Positions 8,270 to 17,091 of a stretch of DNA of 64,000 nt are shown piece by piece. Under the pieces are notes generated by a model. That model was not told the DNA's origin. It made no database searches and was given only the letters and a program-made list of their open reading frames with translations. The DNA is taken from positions 310,001 through 374,000 of the forward strand of contig CBDAPX010000001.1 in assembly GCA_965198725.1 (NCBI GenBank). The letters run 5' to 3'. Position numbers and translations under genes: made by a program. How positions within the stretch are numbered: the first letter of the stretch is position 1; each line of letters begins with the position of its first letter. Origin of the DNA: CBDAPX01 sp965198725 (lineage in GTDB: Bacteria; Pseudomonadota; Alphaproteobacteria; Rhodobacterales; Rhodobacteraceae).

Positions 8270-9849
8270 TAAGTCGCCGCCTGCATCAGCTGCTTGGTAT
8301 AGTCGTTTTGCGGGGCGTTAAACACGCGCTCTGCGGTGCCATATTCGACCACATCGCCTTGCTTCATCACGATGACATTGTGCGACATCGCCCGCACCAC
8401 CTTTAGGTCATGGCTGATGAAGAGATAGGCTAGCCCGTATTTTTCCTGAAGTCCACGCAACAGCTCGACATTCTGAACCTGCACCGTCATATCCAAGGCT
8501 GACGTCGGTTCGTCCAGAACCAACAGCTTGGGACGCAGCACCATCGCGCGTGCGATGGCAATCCGTTGCCTCTGTCCGCCCGAAAACTCATGCGGATAGC
8601 GATCCATCGCGGCGGGGTCCAGCCCGGTTTCCACCATCGCCTCTGCCACCAGTTCGCGTTCGTTTCGACCGGGATCGATATTGTGAACGCCCAGACCTTC
8701 GGCAATGATTTGTTGGCACGTCATTCTGGGACTGAGGCTGCCAAAGGGGTCCTGAAAGACGATCTGCATATCCTTGCGCAGCCGACGCAACTCTCGCGTT
8801 GACCAGCTGCGAACGTCCTGACCGCGGAAATCAATCGAACCTTCGGATGCGATCAGCCGCATCATGGCCAAGGCCAGCGTGGTTTTGCCGGACCCGGACT
8901 CGCCCACGATCCCCAAGGTTTCACCGGCGCGCACGGTAAAGGAGGTGTCGTTCACCGCCTTCACATGCCCAACCGTCCGTTTCATCAGACCACGCTGGAT
9001 CGGAAACCAGATGCGCAGCCCATTTGCGCTGGCAATGTCTTCGGCATCGGGCGCAACGGGGGTGGGTTCCCCTGACGGCTCAGCAGCCAGCAACATCTTG
9101 GTATAAGGATGCTGGGGGTTGGCAAAAATCTCGGCCGTCGGTCCGGTTTCGACAATCTCTCCATGTTTCATCACACAGACCCGATCGGCGATCTTGCGCA
9201 CGATCCCAAGGTCGTGGGTGATGAACAAAAGCGCCATGTTCTCGCTTTGCTTTAACTCAGCCAACAAATCGAGGATCTGCGCCTGAATGGTCACGTCGAG
9301 CGCGGTTGTCGGTTCGTCAGCGATCAGCACATCGGGTTTGTTGGCAAGCGCCATCGCGATCATGACACGCTGCCGCTGACCCCCGCTCAGCTGGTGCGGA
9401 TAGCTGTCGATCCGCTGTTCCGCGTCGCGAATGCCGACCTTGTTCAAAAGGTCGAGTATCCGCCCCTCTGCCGCGTCACCAACCACGCCCTGATGCAACG
9501 CCAAAGCCTCGGCCAGCTGTTTGCGAATGGTATGCAGCGGGTTGAGCGAGGTCATCGGCTCTTGGAAGATAAAGCTGATGTCATTGCCGCGCACCTTACG
9601 CAGTTGGGCCTCATCCGCGCCGATCATTTCCGTGCCGTCATAGGTGACGGACCCGGACACGGATGCGCTGTCACCCAAGAGAGAGACGGTGGACATCGCT
9701 GTCACCGATTTACCTGACCCGCTTTCCCCGACCAGCGCGACCGTTTCGCCCTTATCGAGGGCAAAGCTGACCCCGCGCACGGCGTCCGTGGTCACACCGT
9801 CCTGCCGGAAACTGACCCGCAGGTCTTTGACAGTCAAAAGCGCGCTCAT
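8269..9849 (-). CDS. yejF: Yej-type peptide ABC transporter, fused double ATPase
   Basis: The 526-residue protein contains two complete ABC ATPase domains, as expected for YejF. Both Walker A motifs read GESGSGKS or GESGSGKT (about residues 41 and 315), and both signatures read SGGQRQR. Each half has a Walker B ending LIADEPTTALD or LVLDEPTSALD. It powers uptake of oligopeptides or peptide antibiotics through YejB and YejE, and overlaps yejE by 4 bases. Its stop codon abuts the MITE-like element, so the original last residues may have been altered. Confidence 0.93.
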   Translation of the reverse strand: MSALLTVKDLRVSFRQDGVTTDAVRGVSFALDKGETVALVGESGSGKSVTAMSTVSLLGDSASVSGSVTYDGTEMIGADEAQLRKVRGNDISFIFQEPMTSLNPLHTIRKQLAEALALHQGVVGDAAEGRILDLLNKVGIRDAEQRIDSYPHQLSGGQRQRVMIAMALANKPDVLIADEPTTALDVTIQAQILDLLAELKQSENMALLFITHDLGIVRKIADRVCVMKHGEIVETGPTAEIFANPQHPYTKMLLAAEPSGEPTPVAPDAEDIASANGLRIWFPIQRGLMKRTVGHVKAVNDTSFTVRAGETLGIVGESGSGKTTLALAMMRLIASEGSIDFRGQDVRSWSTRELRRLRKDMQIVFQDPFGSLSPRMTCQQIIAEGLGVHNIDPGRNERELVAEAMVETGLDPAAMDRYPHEFSGGQRQRIAIARAMVLRPKLLVLDEPTSALDMTVQVQNVELLRGLQEKYGLAYLFISHDLKVVRAMSHNVIVMKQGDVVEYGTAERVFNAPQNDYTKQLMQAAT

Positions 9850-11027
9850 GAGAAAGTCTTTCTCGGATCAAATGCGTCGCGCACGCCTTCAAAGATGAAG
9901 ACCAGAAGCGACAGCATAATGGCGAAGGTAAAGAACGCCGTGAAGGCCAGCCAAGGCGCTTGCAGGTTCTGTTTGGCCTGCAAAGTCAGCTCTCCCAACG
10001 ACGGTGCCGAAGATGGCAAGCCGAAGCCAAGGAAGTCCAGCGAGGCCAGCGCACCGATGGTGCCCGTGACGATAAACGGCAGCATGGTCAATGTTGCCAC
10101 CATCGCGTTGGGCAGCATGTGCCGGAACATGATGGTCCAGTTGCTGACACCCAACGCCTTGGCCGCGCGAACATATTCGAGGTTCCGCGCCCGCAGGAAT
10201 TCTGCGCGCACCACGCCGACCAAAGAGGTCCAACTGAAGAGCACCATCAGGAACACAAGGAGCCAGAAACTGCGCCCCAGTATCGCGAACATGATGATGA
10301 TGACATAGAGCGATGGCGTCGACGACCAGATTTCAATGATCCTCTGAAAGATCAGATCGAGCCAACCGCCAAAAAAACCCTGCACAGCGCCGGCGATGAT
10401 GCCGATGATGCTCGCCGCCGCCGTCACGACCAGCGTAAAGATGATCGACAACCGGAACCCGTGGATCACACGCGCCAGCACATCCCGTTTGGTGTCATCC
10501 GTGCCCAGCAGGTTCTGACCATTTGGCGGCAAAGGCGCCGCGCCCGGGCGATCCACCGTTGTGTCGTACGAATAGGGAATAACAGGCCAGATCGTCCAAC
10601 CCTTGTAAAATCCGTCGACCCCGGTGCCATAGGTGCCGTCCTTGACCCCCTCGATCACGCCTTCGGGGTCGTCCCAACAGTCTTCCATACCGCCCGAAAC
10701 GATCAGGCATTCGACCTCAGGGTCTTTGTAAATCGCTTCCGTCTGGAAATCCCCACCAAAGGCGGTTTCCGGGTAAAAGTTGAAAATTGGGGTGTAAAGC
10801 TCTCCCCGATAACTGACCAGGATGGGTTTGTCATTGGCGATGAACTCGGCAAAGAGCGACAGGCCAAACAGGATCGAAAAGATGATCAGCGACCAATAGG
10901 CCCGGCCATTGCGCCGGAAATTGCGCCAACGGCGTTGATTGAGCGGCGACAGGCGCAGGCCACGGGGGCGCTCGGCGGGCGGAGCGGTGACCTCTTGTTC
11001 GATTGGGGGGGCAACTTGATCCGTCAT
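9846..11027 (-). CDS. yejE: Yej-type peptide ABC transporter permease YejE
   Basis: The 393-residue permease begins with a basic proline-rich cytoplasmic stretch, then a first membrane helix at about residues 38-60. A long periplasmic insert follows with NFYPETAFGGDFQTE and NGQNLLGTDDTKRDV, characteristic of YejE and longer than in DppC. The C-terminal half carries five more helices and the cytoplasmic EAA-like loop EYVRAAKALGVSNWTIMFRH that contacts the ATPase. It lies 2 bases downstream of yejB and overlaps yejF. Confidence 0.93.
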   Translation of the reverse strand: MTDQVAPPIEQEVTAPPAERPRGLRLSPLNQRRWRNFRRNGRAYWSLIIFSILFGLSLFAEFIANDKPILVSYRGELYTPIFNFYPETAFGGDFQTEAIYKDPEVECLIVSGGMEDCWDDPEGVIEGVKDGTYGTGVDGFYKGWTIWPVIPYSYDTTVDRPGAAPLPPNGQNLLGTDDTKRDVLARVIHGFRLSIIFTLVVTAAASIIGIIAGAVQGFFGGWLDLIFQRIIEIWSSTPSLYVIIIMFAILGRSFWLLVFLMVLFSWTSLVGVVRAEFLRARNLEYVRAAKALGVSNWTIMFRHMLPNAMVATLTMLPFIVTGTIGALASLDFLGFGLPSSAPSLGELTLQAKQNLQAPWLAFTAFFTFAIMLSLLVFIFEGVRDAFDPRKTFS

Positions 11028-11029
11028 TA

Positions 11030-12121
11030 TCAGCCCTCCCGCCGTTCAAAGTCGATCCGCGGATCGACAAAGACATACATGAGGTCCGACAAGATACCGA
11101 CCACAAGGCTCATCAGGCCAAAGACAAAGAGGGTCCCAAAGATTACCGGATAATCGCGCTGCAACGCCGCTTCGAACCCCAGCCGGCCCAACCCGTCCAG
11201 AGAGAAAATCGTTTCGATGATCAGGGACCCGGAAAAGAACACACCGATGAACACGGCCGGGAAACCAGCGATCACGATCAGCATCGCGTTGCGGAACACG
11301 TGACCATAGAGCACACGACTTTCGCTCAGCCCCTTGGCGCGGGCGGTCATAACATACTGCTTTTTGATCTCATCCAGAAAGCTGTTCTTGGTGAGCAGGG
11401 TCAGTGTCGCAAACGCCGAAATGGTGCTGGCCAGAACCGGCAATGCGATATGCCAAAAATAGTCACCGATCTTGCCCAGCAGGCTCAGCTCTTCGAAATT
11501 GTCAGATGTCAGGCCACGAAGCGGAAAGATCTGCCAATAAGAGCCGCCGGCGAATAGCACCAGCAAAAGGATAGCGAATAGGAAGCCCGGGATCGCATAG
11601 GCGACGATGATCGCGCCGCTGGTCCATGTGTCGAACTGGCTGCCGTCCTTGACCGCCTTGCGGATACCCAAGGGGATCGAAACAAGATAGGCGATCAGCG
11701 TTGACCAAAGACCCAGCGATATGGAAACCGGCATCTTTTCAAGCACCAGATCTACCACGCTGATCGACCGGAAATAGCTTTCGCCGAAATCGAGCCGCAT
11801 GTAGTTCCACATCATATTGAGGAACCGTTCCACCGGCGGCTTGTCGAAACCGAACTCTTTTTCCAGCTGTTCGATGAATTCCGGCGGCAAACCGCGCGCA
11901 CCGACATATTCGCTGGTGAACTCATTCGATTCGCCCAGATCCCCGGCATCGCCCTGACCACCTGCAAAGCTGCCAAACACGTCGCCCTGCCCCTGAGCAC
12001 GGGCAATCGCCTGTTCAACCGGCCCGCCCGGTACAAACTGTGTCAGTGCGAAGTTGATGATCATGATCCCGATCAAGGTCGGAATGATCAGCAAAAACCG
12101 CCGAAATATATACGCGCCCAT
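11030..12121 (-). CDS. yejB: Yej-type peptide ABC transporter permease YejB
   Basis: The 363-residue inner-membrane permease has the classic DppB-type start MGAYIFRRFLLIIPTLIGIM. A periplasmic insert with GLPPEFIEQLEKEFGFDKPP leads to a membrane domain of about five further helices. The EAA-like coupling loop is seen in KQYVMTARAKGLSESRVLYGH. Together with YejE it forms the channel. It starts 6 bases downstream of yejA. The substrate is inferred from the Yej family, not from the residues. Confidence 0.93.
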   Translation of the reverse strand: MGAYIFRRFLLIIPTLIGIMIINFALTQFVPGGPVEQAIARAQGQGDVFGSFAGGQGDAGDLGESNEFTSEYVGARGLPPEFIEQLEKEFGFDKPPVERFLNMMWNYMRLDFGESYFRSISVVDLVLEKMPVSISLGLWSTLIAYLVSIPLGIRKAVKDGSQFDTWTSGAIIVAYAIPGFLFAILLLVLFAGGSYWQIFPLRGLTSDNFEELSLLGKIGDYFWHIALPVLASTISAFATLTLLTKNSFLDEIKKQYVMTARAKGLSESRVLYGHVFRNAMLIVIAGFPAVFIGVFFSGSLIIETIFSLDGLGRLGFEAALQRDYPVIFGTLFVFGLMSLVVGILSDLMYVFVDPRIDFERREG

Positions 12122-12127
12122 ATGGCC

Positions 12128-14053
12128 CTACCTTAGTGCGCCAGCATCACGCAGCGCGGCACCTTTGTGTGCCTCGTACCACCAGAAATCCAACTGTCCC
12201 AAGGCCAATGGCGGCAACGGGTCGGGATATCCGTACTGGTCATAGAACGAAACCCAATAGCTGTCATTGTACCAGACTGGAACCATAATGAATTCATAAC
12301 GCAGCGCACGGTCGAGTGCGCGCAAGGCGGTTTGTTCATCTTCGATGTTATCGGCAAAAAGGGCCGCATCGATGATCTGGTCGACCATCGGGCTGGCCAG
12401 ACCGGCGGGGTTAAACAGCGAAAACTCTGCCTCTGCCGAACCGAACCGTTGGCGCAGACCGGTGCCCGCCCCAAGGAATGACGCGTAAGAGCCATAGATC
12501 ATGTCATAGTCAAAGTCGCGACGGCGCAGCGTGAACTGAGACGGATCAACCTTTTCCAGCACCGCATCGATCCCCATCGCGCGCAGGTTCGACATATAGT
12601 TTTCAATGACAGCGCTCAGCATGCCTTCTGCGGACGTGTTGAAAAGGAAGGTGATTTTCAGCGTTTCGCCGGCCGCATTTCGACGGACGCCGTCATCGCC
12701 CACAGGCCATCCGGCGTCATCGAGCAGCGACATCGCCTGACGCAGATTGCGGCGGTCGGTCAAACGTCCTTCGCTGGAACTGTGCGGCACCAACGCTTCT
12801 TCGGTCAGCATGGCGGCAGGCACAGCCTCGCCCAGCGATTCCAGTAATGCGAGCTCATCGCCCTCTGGCACCCCGGTGGCCATCAGCGGTGTATCCTGGC
12901 TGTAAGACGCGCGGTGCTTGAAGAGGCCGTATTGCAAGGAGGCGTTGGTCCATTCGAAATTGTAACCCAACGCCAGAGCCTGACGGATGCGCACATCCTT
13001 CATGATGTCGCGCCGCAGGTTAAAGACAAAACCGGTTGGTGTCGGCGGTGTGCCATCCGGCAATTCCGCTTGGATGACATAGCCATCCCGGATTTTCGGG
13101 AACGTGTACTGGCTCGCCCATTTTTTGGAGTCCGCCTCGGTCCGAAAGGTCACCTCGCCCGCTTTGAACGCCTCAAAGGCGGGTGTGTCATCGGTAAAAT
13201 ACTCGATCCGGATGCGATCGAAATTGTGCCGGCCCTTATTGATCGGCAGGTCGTTGCCCCAATAATCCGGGTTACGCTTGTAAACGATCCGATTGTTCAC
13301 ATCGACCGTGTCGACCATGTAAGGCCCGGACCCCGGCGATGTTTCCAAACGCGCCTCATCCAGACGGGCGCCGGTTTCTTCATACCATTTCTTGGACCAG
13401 ACCGGGACGCCGCCCACCTGATCGATCAGGCTGCGACGGGAAATGCCGTCGGCAAAGTAGAATTTGATCGACAGGTCATCCAGAACTTCGGCATTCGGAA
13501 TGCGCTTTTTGACAGCGGCGGCATAAGACGGAAGCCCTTGTTCCAGCAGCAGGTTGTGACTGAACAGCACGTCATGGGCCGTCACAGGTGTGCCATCTGA
13601 GAAACGAGCCTCGGGGCGCATCCGGAAAATGACCCATTCTTTGCTCGGCGGGTATTCGACGCTTTCAGCCAACAGACCATAGCCTTCGCCGTAGGCATCT
13701 GCGGGACCGTCCCCCAACAGGCTTTCGTACATGATCCAGCTGAGCTGTCCGCCCCGTCCCTTGCGGGAATACGGGTTCATTGAGTCAAAAGTGCCAAGCG
13801 CGGCATAGGACAGCTCACCACCCTTAGGGGCGTCCGGGTTTACATAGTTGTAGTGCGGAAAATCCTCGGGGTACGTCAGGTCGCCGTAAAAGGAATAGCC
13901 ATGCGCAACGATCAACTCTTCATGCTCTTCCGAGCGCAACATTCCGGCCAGCGCTAGAATAAGCCCCCCGGTCAAAGCCAATAAGAACGGCACAATGTTG
14001 TTTTGACTGCGGGCGACGGCACGGGCTCGGGACCGGGCGCGGGGCTTTTGCAT
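12128..14053 (-). CDS. yejA: Yej-type extracellular peptide-binding protein
   Basis: The 641-residue solute-binding protein belongs to the SBP family 5 of oligopeptide and microcin C binders. An arginine-rich N-terminus is followed by a hydrophobic signal or anchor segment at about residues 20-40, then HGYSFYGDLTYPEDFPHYNYV, typical of YejA. RPEARFSDGTPVTAHDVLFS is the family signature. It heads the operon yejA-yejB-yejE-yejF. An earlier Met is absent, so the basic leader is probably real; cleavage is unclear because no clear AXA site follows. Confidence 0.92.
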   Translation of the reverse strand: MQKPRARSRARAVARSQNNIVPFLLALTGGLILALAGMLRSEEHEELIVAHGYSFYGDLTYPEDFPHYNYVNPDAPKGGELSYAALGTFDSMNPYSRKGRGGQLSWIMYESLLGDGPADAYGEGYGLLAESVEYPPSKEWVIFRMRPEARFSDGTPVTAHDVLFSHNLLLEQGLPSYAAAVKKRIPNAEVLDDLSIKFYFADGISRRSLIDQVGGVPVWSKKWYEETGARLDEARLETSPGSGPYMVDTVDVNNRIVYKRNPDYWGNDLPINKGRHNFDRIRIEYFTDDTPAFEAFKAGEVTFRTEADSKKWASQYTFPKIRDGYVIQAELPDGTPPTPTGFVFNLRRDIMKDVRIRQALALGYNFEWTNASLQYGLFKHRASYSQDTPLMATGVPEGDELALLESLGEAVPAAMLTEEALVPHSSSEGRLTDRRNLRQAMSLLDDAGWPVGDDGVRRNAAGETLKITFLFNTSAEGMLSAVIENYMSNLRAMGIDAVLEKVDPSQFTLRRRDFDYDMIYGSYASFLGAGTGLRQRFGSAEAEFSLFNPAGLASPMVDQIIDAALFADNIEDEQTALRALDRALRYEFIMVPVWYNDSYWVSFYDQYGYPDPLPPLALGQLDFWWYEAHKGAALRDAGALR

Positions 14054-14192
14054 GTGTCAGTTTCCTCTGATGCTGCGCTTCTTATGGTGATGTAAGCTAA
14101 TTGAACGCCGTTCCAATGTTCAAGACGAGACTCTGTGATCATTTGTGTGCAGGCGGTATACCCGCAGCTTGGCGTTTTCTTCGGCAGAACCA

Positions 14193-14223
14193 AAAAAGCC
14201 ACCGGCGTCGCCGATGGCTTTTT
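14193..14223 (-). terminator. terminator of the cytochrome c gene
   Basis: AAAAAGCCACCGGCG and CGCCGATGGCTTTTT form a stem with one mismatch and a very short loop. On the minus strand it ends in a T tract directly after the cytochrome c gene. Confidence 0.8.
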
Positions 14224-14247
14224 GAAACGGTTCAGACCTGTTCAAAC

Positions 14248-14766
14248 TCAGTTGTCGAGGCTGTCGAGATAGGCAATCACGTTGACCCGGTCTTCGATCT
14301 TTTTCAGACCTGCAAAGCTCATCGAGGTGCCTTTGAGGTACGAGCTTGGCTTTTCAAGGAAGGCGTCCAGCTCTGCCAGGGTCCAGTCACCACCGTGGCT
14401 TGCCATTGCAGAAGAGTACCCGAACCCTTCAGCTGCGGCCACAGGGCGGCCCACAACGCCATAAAGGTATGGCCCGGTGCCATTTGCGCCCGCTTCCAGC
14501 TTGTGGCAGGCGGTGCATTTTCTGAAGACGCCAGCGCCTTTGTCGATGTCAGCCGCTGCGTACAGTTCTTCAAAGCTGACTTCTTCTTCTGCTTCAGCAG
14601 ATTCCGAAGCGCCTGTGTCAATCACATAGGATTGTTCGCCGTGACCACCCACGTGGTACAACTCACGAGCAAGCCAGCCGCCGAGCAGGAACACCAAGAG
14701 CGTGCCGCAAAGACTGGCGGTCACTTTGGTAAAGGTCATCGTGTCAAGCATTGGTAGCGCGTCCAT
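14248..14766 (-). CDS. membrane-anchored class I cytochrome c (CycM/c552-like)
   Basis: The 172-residue protein has an N-terminal membrane helix at about residues 15-34, an acidic linker and one class I cytochrome c domain. The haem motif is CTACH at residue 84, followed by KLEAGANGTGPYLYGVVGRP, and the axial methionine is M149 in KGTSMSFAGL. This layout matches CycM/cy-type cytochromes that ferry electrons from bc1 to terminal oxidases, so it could feed the cbb3 oxidase encoded nearby. The true start may be an internal Met at residue 6 or 10. Confidence 0.9.
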   Translation of the reverse strand: MDALPMLDTMTFTKVTASLCGTLLVFLLGGWLARELYHVGGHGEQSYVIDTGASESAEAEEEVSFEELYAAADIDKGAGVFRKCTACHKLEAGANGTGPYLYGVVGRPVAAAEGFGYSSAMASHGGDWTLAELDAFLEKPSSYLKGTSMSFAGLKKIEDRVNVIAYLDSLDN

Positions 14767-14871
14767 TAGATACGTTTGCGCGGTTTAGTACGGCTTCACT
14801 TCGCCAGAGGCAAGGTATAGACACCGCGACCAAACGCCCAATTGGGCAGAAAATACGGACGACCGGACAGA

Positions 14872-15705
14872 ATGAGCAATCGCATTACATTTCAGGGTGA
14901 TTTGGGCGCCTACAGCCAAGAAGCCTGCATCAAAGCCAGACCGGACATGGAACCCCTTCCGTGCCGCACCTTTGAAGACGCAATTGACGCCGTTCGCAAC
15001 GGAGATGCAGAGCTGGCCATGTTGCCCGTTGAAAACTCGACCTATGGCCGGGTCGCGGACATTCACTCGATGTTGCCCAAATCCGACTTGCGCATCATTG
15101 ATGAGGCATTTGTTCGGGTGCAGATCAACCTGATGGCCCCCAAGGGCTCAACTCTGAGCGATATCAAGCATGTGCGCGCACATGTGGTGCTGCTGTCCCA
15201 GGCGCGCAGTTTCCTGAAAGAACACGGCATCACGACCGAAGCCGCCGCCGATAGCGCCGGAGCCGCAGCCGCTTTGGCCAAGTCGAAAGAGCCCGGCATC
15301 GGCGTGATGGCCAGCAAGGTTGCGGCGGATATCTATGGCTTGGACGTTCTGGCATCCGACATCGAGGATGAAGACACCAACACCACCCGCTTTTTGATCA
15401 TGTCACGTGAGGCAGATTTTTCGCGTCGCGGATCACACGGAATGATCACAAGCTTCGTCTTTAAGGTCCGCAACATTCCAGCGGCGCTCTACAAGGCCAT
15501 AGGCGGATTTGCGACAAACGGGATCAACATGACCAAGCTGGAAAGCTATATGGTCGGCGGGTCCTTCACCGCGACTCAGTTTTACGCTGACATTGACGGG
15601 CACCCGGAAGACAAGGCAGTGCAGCTGGCATTGGACGAGCTGGCGTATTTCACGACAAATGTTGAGATTCTAGGGGTTTACCCTGCGGATTCCGGTCGAT
15701 TCTAA
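14872..15705 (+). CDS. pheA: prephenate dehydratase
   Basis: The enzyme converts prephenate to phenylpyruvate in phenylalanine biosynthesis. The 277-residue monofunctional form has the catalytic PDT domain first, with FQGDLGAYSQEA, the conserved ENSTYGRV and the active-site threonine region NTTRFLIM. A C-terminal ACT domain follows, with the phenylalanine-binding motif TKLESYMVGG. No chorismate mutase domain is present. I use the ATG at 14872; a TTG 30 bases upstream is less likely. It is divergent from the cytochrome c gene. Confidence 0.95.
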   Translation: MSNRITFQGDLGAYSQEACIKARPDMEPLPCRTFEDAIDAVRNGDAELAMLPVENSTYGRVADIHSMLPKSDLRIIDEAFVRVQINLMAPKGSTLSDIKHVRAHVVLLSQARSFLKEHGITTEAAADSAGAAAALAKSKEPGIGVMASKVAADIYGLDVLASDIEDEDTNTTRFLIMSREADFSRRGSHGMITSFVFKVRNIPAALYKAIGGFATNGINMTKLESYMVGGSFTATQFYADIDGHPEDKAVQLALDELAYFTTNVEILGVYPADSGRF

Positions 15706-15724
15706 CCGATTACAGAGCGTGCGG

Positions 15725-15935
15725 TTATGTCCGGCGGTTGCCCTGGTTTTCAATGAATTGCGCAAAATCCGCGATCCGCTTTTTGAACCGCTGATCCATG
15801 CTGGATTTGGCCAGTTTCAACGATTGCAGAAACAGCCGTGCCGCCAGCGAATTGGGCTTAAGGTCCAGTGAAATCGCCAATCTTGTCCGCTTTTGCGACA
15901 GGGCGACGAGATCGATCCGGGTCGTGCCGGTTTGA
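15725..15935 (-). pseudogene. 3' remnant of an SRPBCC-family gene
   Basis: In the frame offset from nudC the minus strand encodes about 67 residues: T-R-I-D-L-V-A-L-S-Q-K-R-T-R-L-A-I-S-L-D-L-K-P-N-S, then LAARLFLQSLKLAKSSMDQR, ending ENQGNRRT and a stop at 15725. This is the C-terminal helix and last strands of a START/SRPBCC-fold protein common beside nudC in Rhodobacteraceae. Its N-terminal part is absent. The remnant joins directly onto the nudC coding sequence, suggesting a deletion across both genes. Confidence 0.6.
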
Positions 15936-16836
15936 TGTAAGGATGATCACCCGCAAAGGCTGACATCATCTCGGACCGCCCGACCCACATGGCTTCTTCG
16001 ATCTCATCAGGGTCGATATTGATTTCGGTGGTCACCGCATCCCCTTGGCAGCCGATCATCAATGAGGCCGGGAAAGGCCATGGTTGACTCGACAGATAAG
16101 ACACCTGGCCGATGTGAACACCTGCCTCTTCAAAAACCTCGCGCCGAACGGCGGCCTCGATCGTTTCGCCCGGCTCGACGAACCCCGCCAAAAGCGAAAA
16201 CATGCCTTCGGGCCAGCCCGGCGACCGTCCCATCAAAACCTTGTCGCCATGCGTAATCAGCATAATGACCACAGGATCGGTTCTTGGAAAATGTGAGGCG
16301 CCGCATGCGGGGCATTTGCGTTGCCAACCGCCATCGTGAATGTCGCTGGGATGACCACAGGCCGCACAGAACTTATGCGTTTGGTGCCATCCGATAATCG
16401 CCTTGGCCGTTGCGGCCAGTTCGGCATCTCTTGGCGACAAATGCGTCATCTGCCGACGAAGCTCTGCAAAATAACTACCCTCTGGCAGCTCTGGATGCGT
16501 TTGCTGGCTGGCATCCACAAACGCGCCAACGGTGTTGGTGTCTTGTCCCTCGGGCACCCATGCCGAGATATCCCAGCCGAAAACGGGGCCACTATCTTCG
16601 ACGCCCAGCAAAACTGGCTCTTTGATGATCCCGCCGGGCCCTTCGGCAATCACTGGGTGTTTCATCGACAGGCGCAGGACGCCCGAAGCATCTACAAGGA
16701 CCTTGCCTTTCCACAACACAACCGCGCTTGCCCGATCATCATTACGCGCCGTGTTGAACGCGTCTGGATCCGAGCGAACCTTCGCTGCACGGTCCAGACC
16801 TGAGCCGCCAAACGTGACGGTTTCCGCATGTTTCAA
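15817..16836 (-). CDS. nudC: NADH pyrophosphatase (NUDIX), aberrant C-terminus
   Basis: NudC hydrolyses NAD(H) and can remove NAD caps from RNA. The four-cysteine zinc ribbon (CAACGHPSDIHDGGWQRKCPACG-like spacing) and a complete Nudix box with GFVEPGETIEAAVRREVFEE are present. After KPARPGSI, where the family normally ends within about 15 residues, the frame runs on for some 34 unrelated residues that overlap an SRPBCC remnant. I prefer the TTG at 16836, with GGAG 5 bases upstream and the usual KHAETVTFGGSGLDR start, over the ATG at 16878. Activity may be retained because the catalytic core is intact. Confidence 0.8.
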   Translation of the reverse strand: MKHAETVTFGGSGLDRAAKVRSDPDAFNTARNDDRASAVVLWKGKVLVDASGVLRLSMKHPVIAEGPGGIIKEPVLLGVEDSGPVFGWDISAWVPEGQDTNTVGAFVDASQQTHPELPEGSYFAELRRQMTHLSPRDAELAATAKAIIGWHQTHKFCAACGHPSDIHDGGWQRKCPACGASHFPRTDPVVIMLITHGDKVLMGRSPGWPEGMFSLLAGFVEPGETIEAAVRREVFEEAGVHIGQVSYLSSQPWPFPASLMIGCQGDAVTTEINIDPDEIEEAMWVGRSEMMSAFAGDHPYIKPARPGSISSPCRKSGQDWRFHWTLSPIRWRHGCFCNR

Positions 16837-16986
16837 GCTGACTCCGAATTCTAATTTGGTACCGGCGAGAGGTCGCATGACTTGATGGACCGATCAAGTC
16901 GAAGTTTGAAACGACCTTTGCCAGCCCCGACCAATCAGGTCCGCGCGTGGTTGCAAATCCGTATTCCAGGATTTATATCCACCATC

Positions 16987-17080
16987 GAGAGGTTGGCGCG
17001 GGCGAGCGCCTCGCCAACCCGGTCAGGTCCGGAAGGAAGCAGCCGTAACGAGCCCCGCTTGGGTCGTTGTCCAGCCTCTC
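16987..17080 (+). ncRNA. ffs: signal recognition particle RNA (4.5S-type)
   Basis: The conserved SRP domain IV loop, GTCAGGTCCGGAAGGAAGCA, is at about 17022-17041, with its pairing strand downstream around GAGCCCCGCTTGGG. The ends GAGAGGTTGG and CCAGCCTCTC pair to close a single long hairpin of about 94 bases, the small bacterial type. It binds Ffh for co-translational membrane targeting. A T-rich stretch follows (CCTTTTCCCTTT), suggesting termination. It is upstream of, and convergent with, the hydrolase gene at 17092. Confidence 0.93.
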
Positions 17081-17091
17081 ACCTTTTCCCT

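Noticed and set aside
9960..11153. 397-aa plus-strand frame opposite yejE
   Set aside because: It is very rich in Arg, His and Gln and exactly overlaps a clear permease on the other strand; no motif is recognisable.
16878..16985. Riboswitch or leader upstream of the SRP RNA
   Set aside because: The approximately 100 bases before the SRP RNA show no conserved aptamer features and simply hold its promoter and the nudC 5' region.
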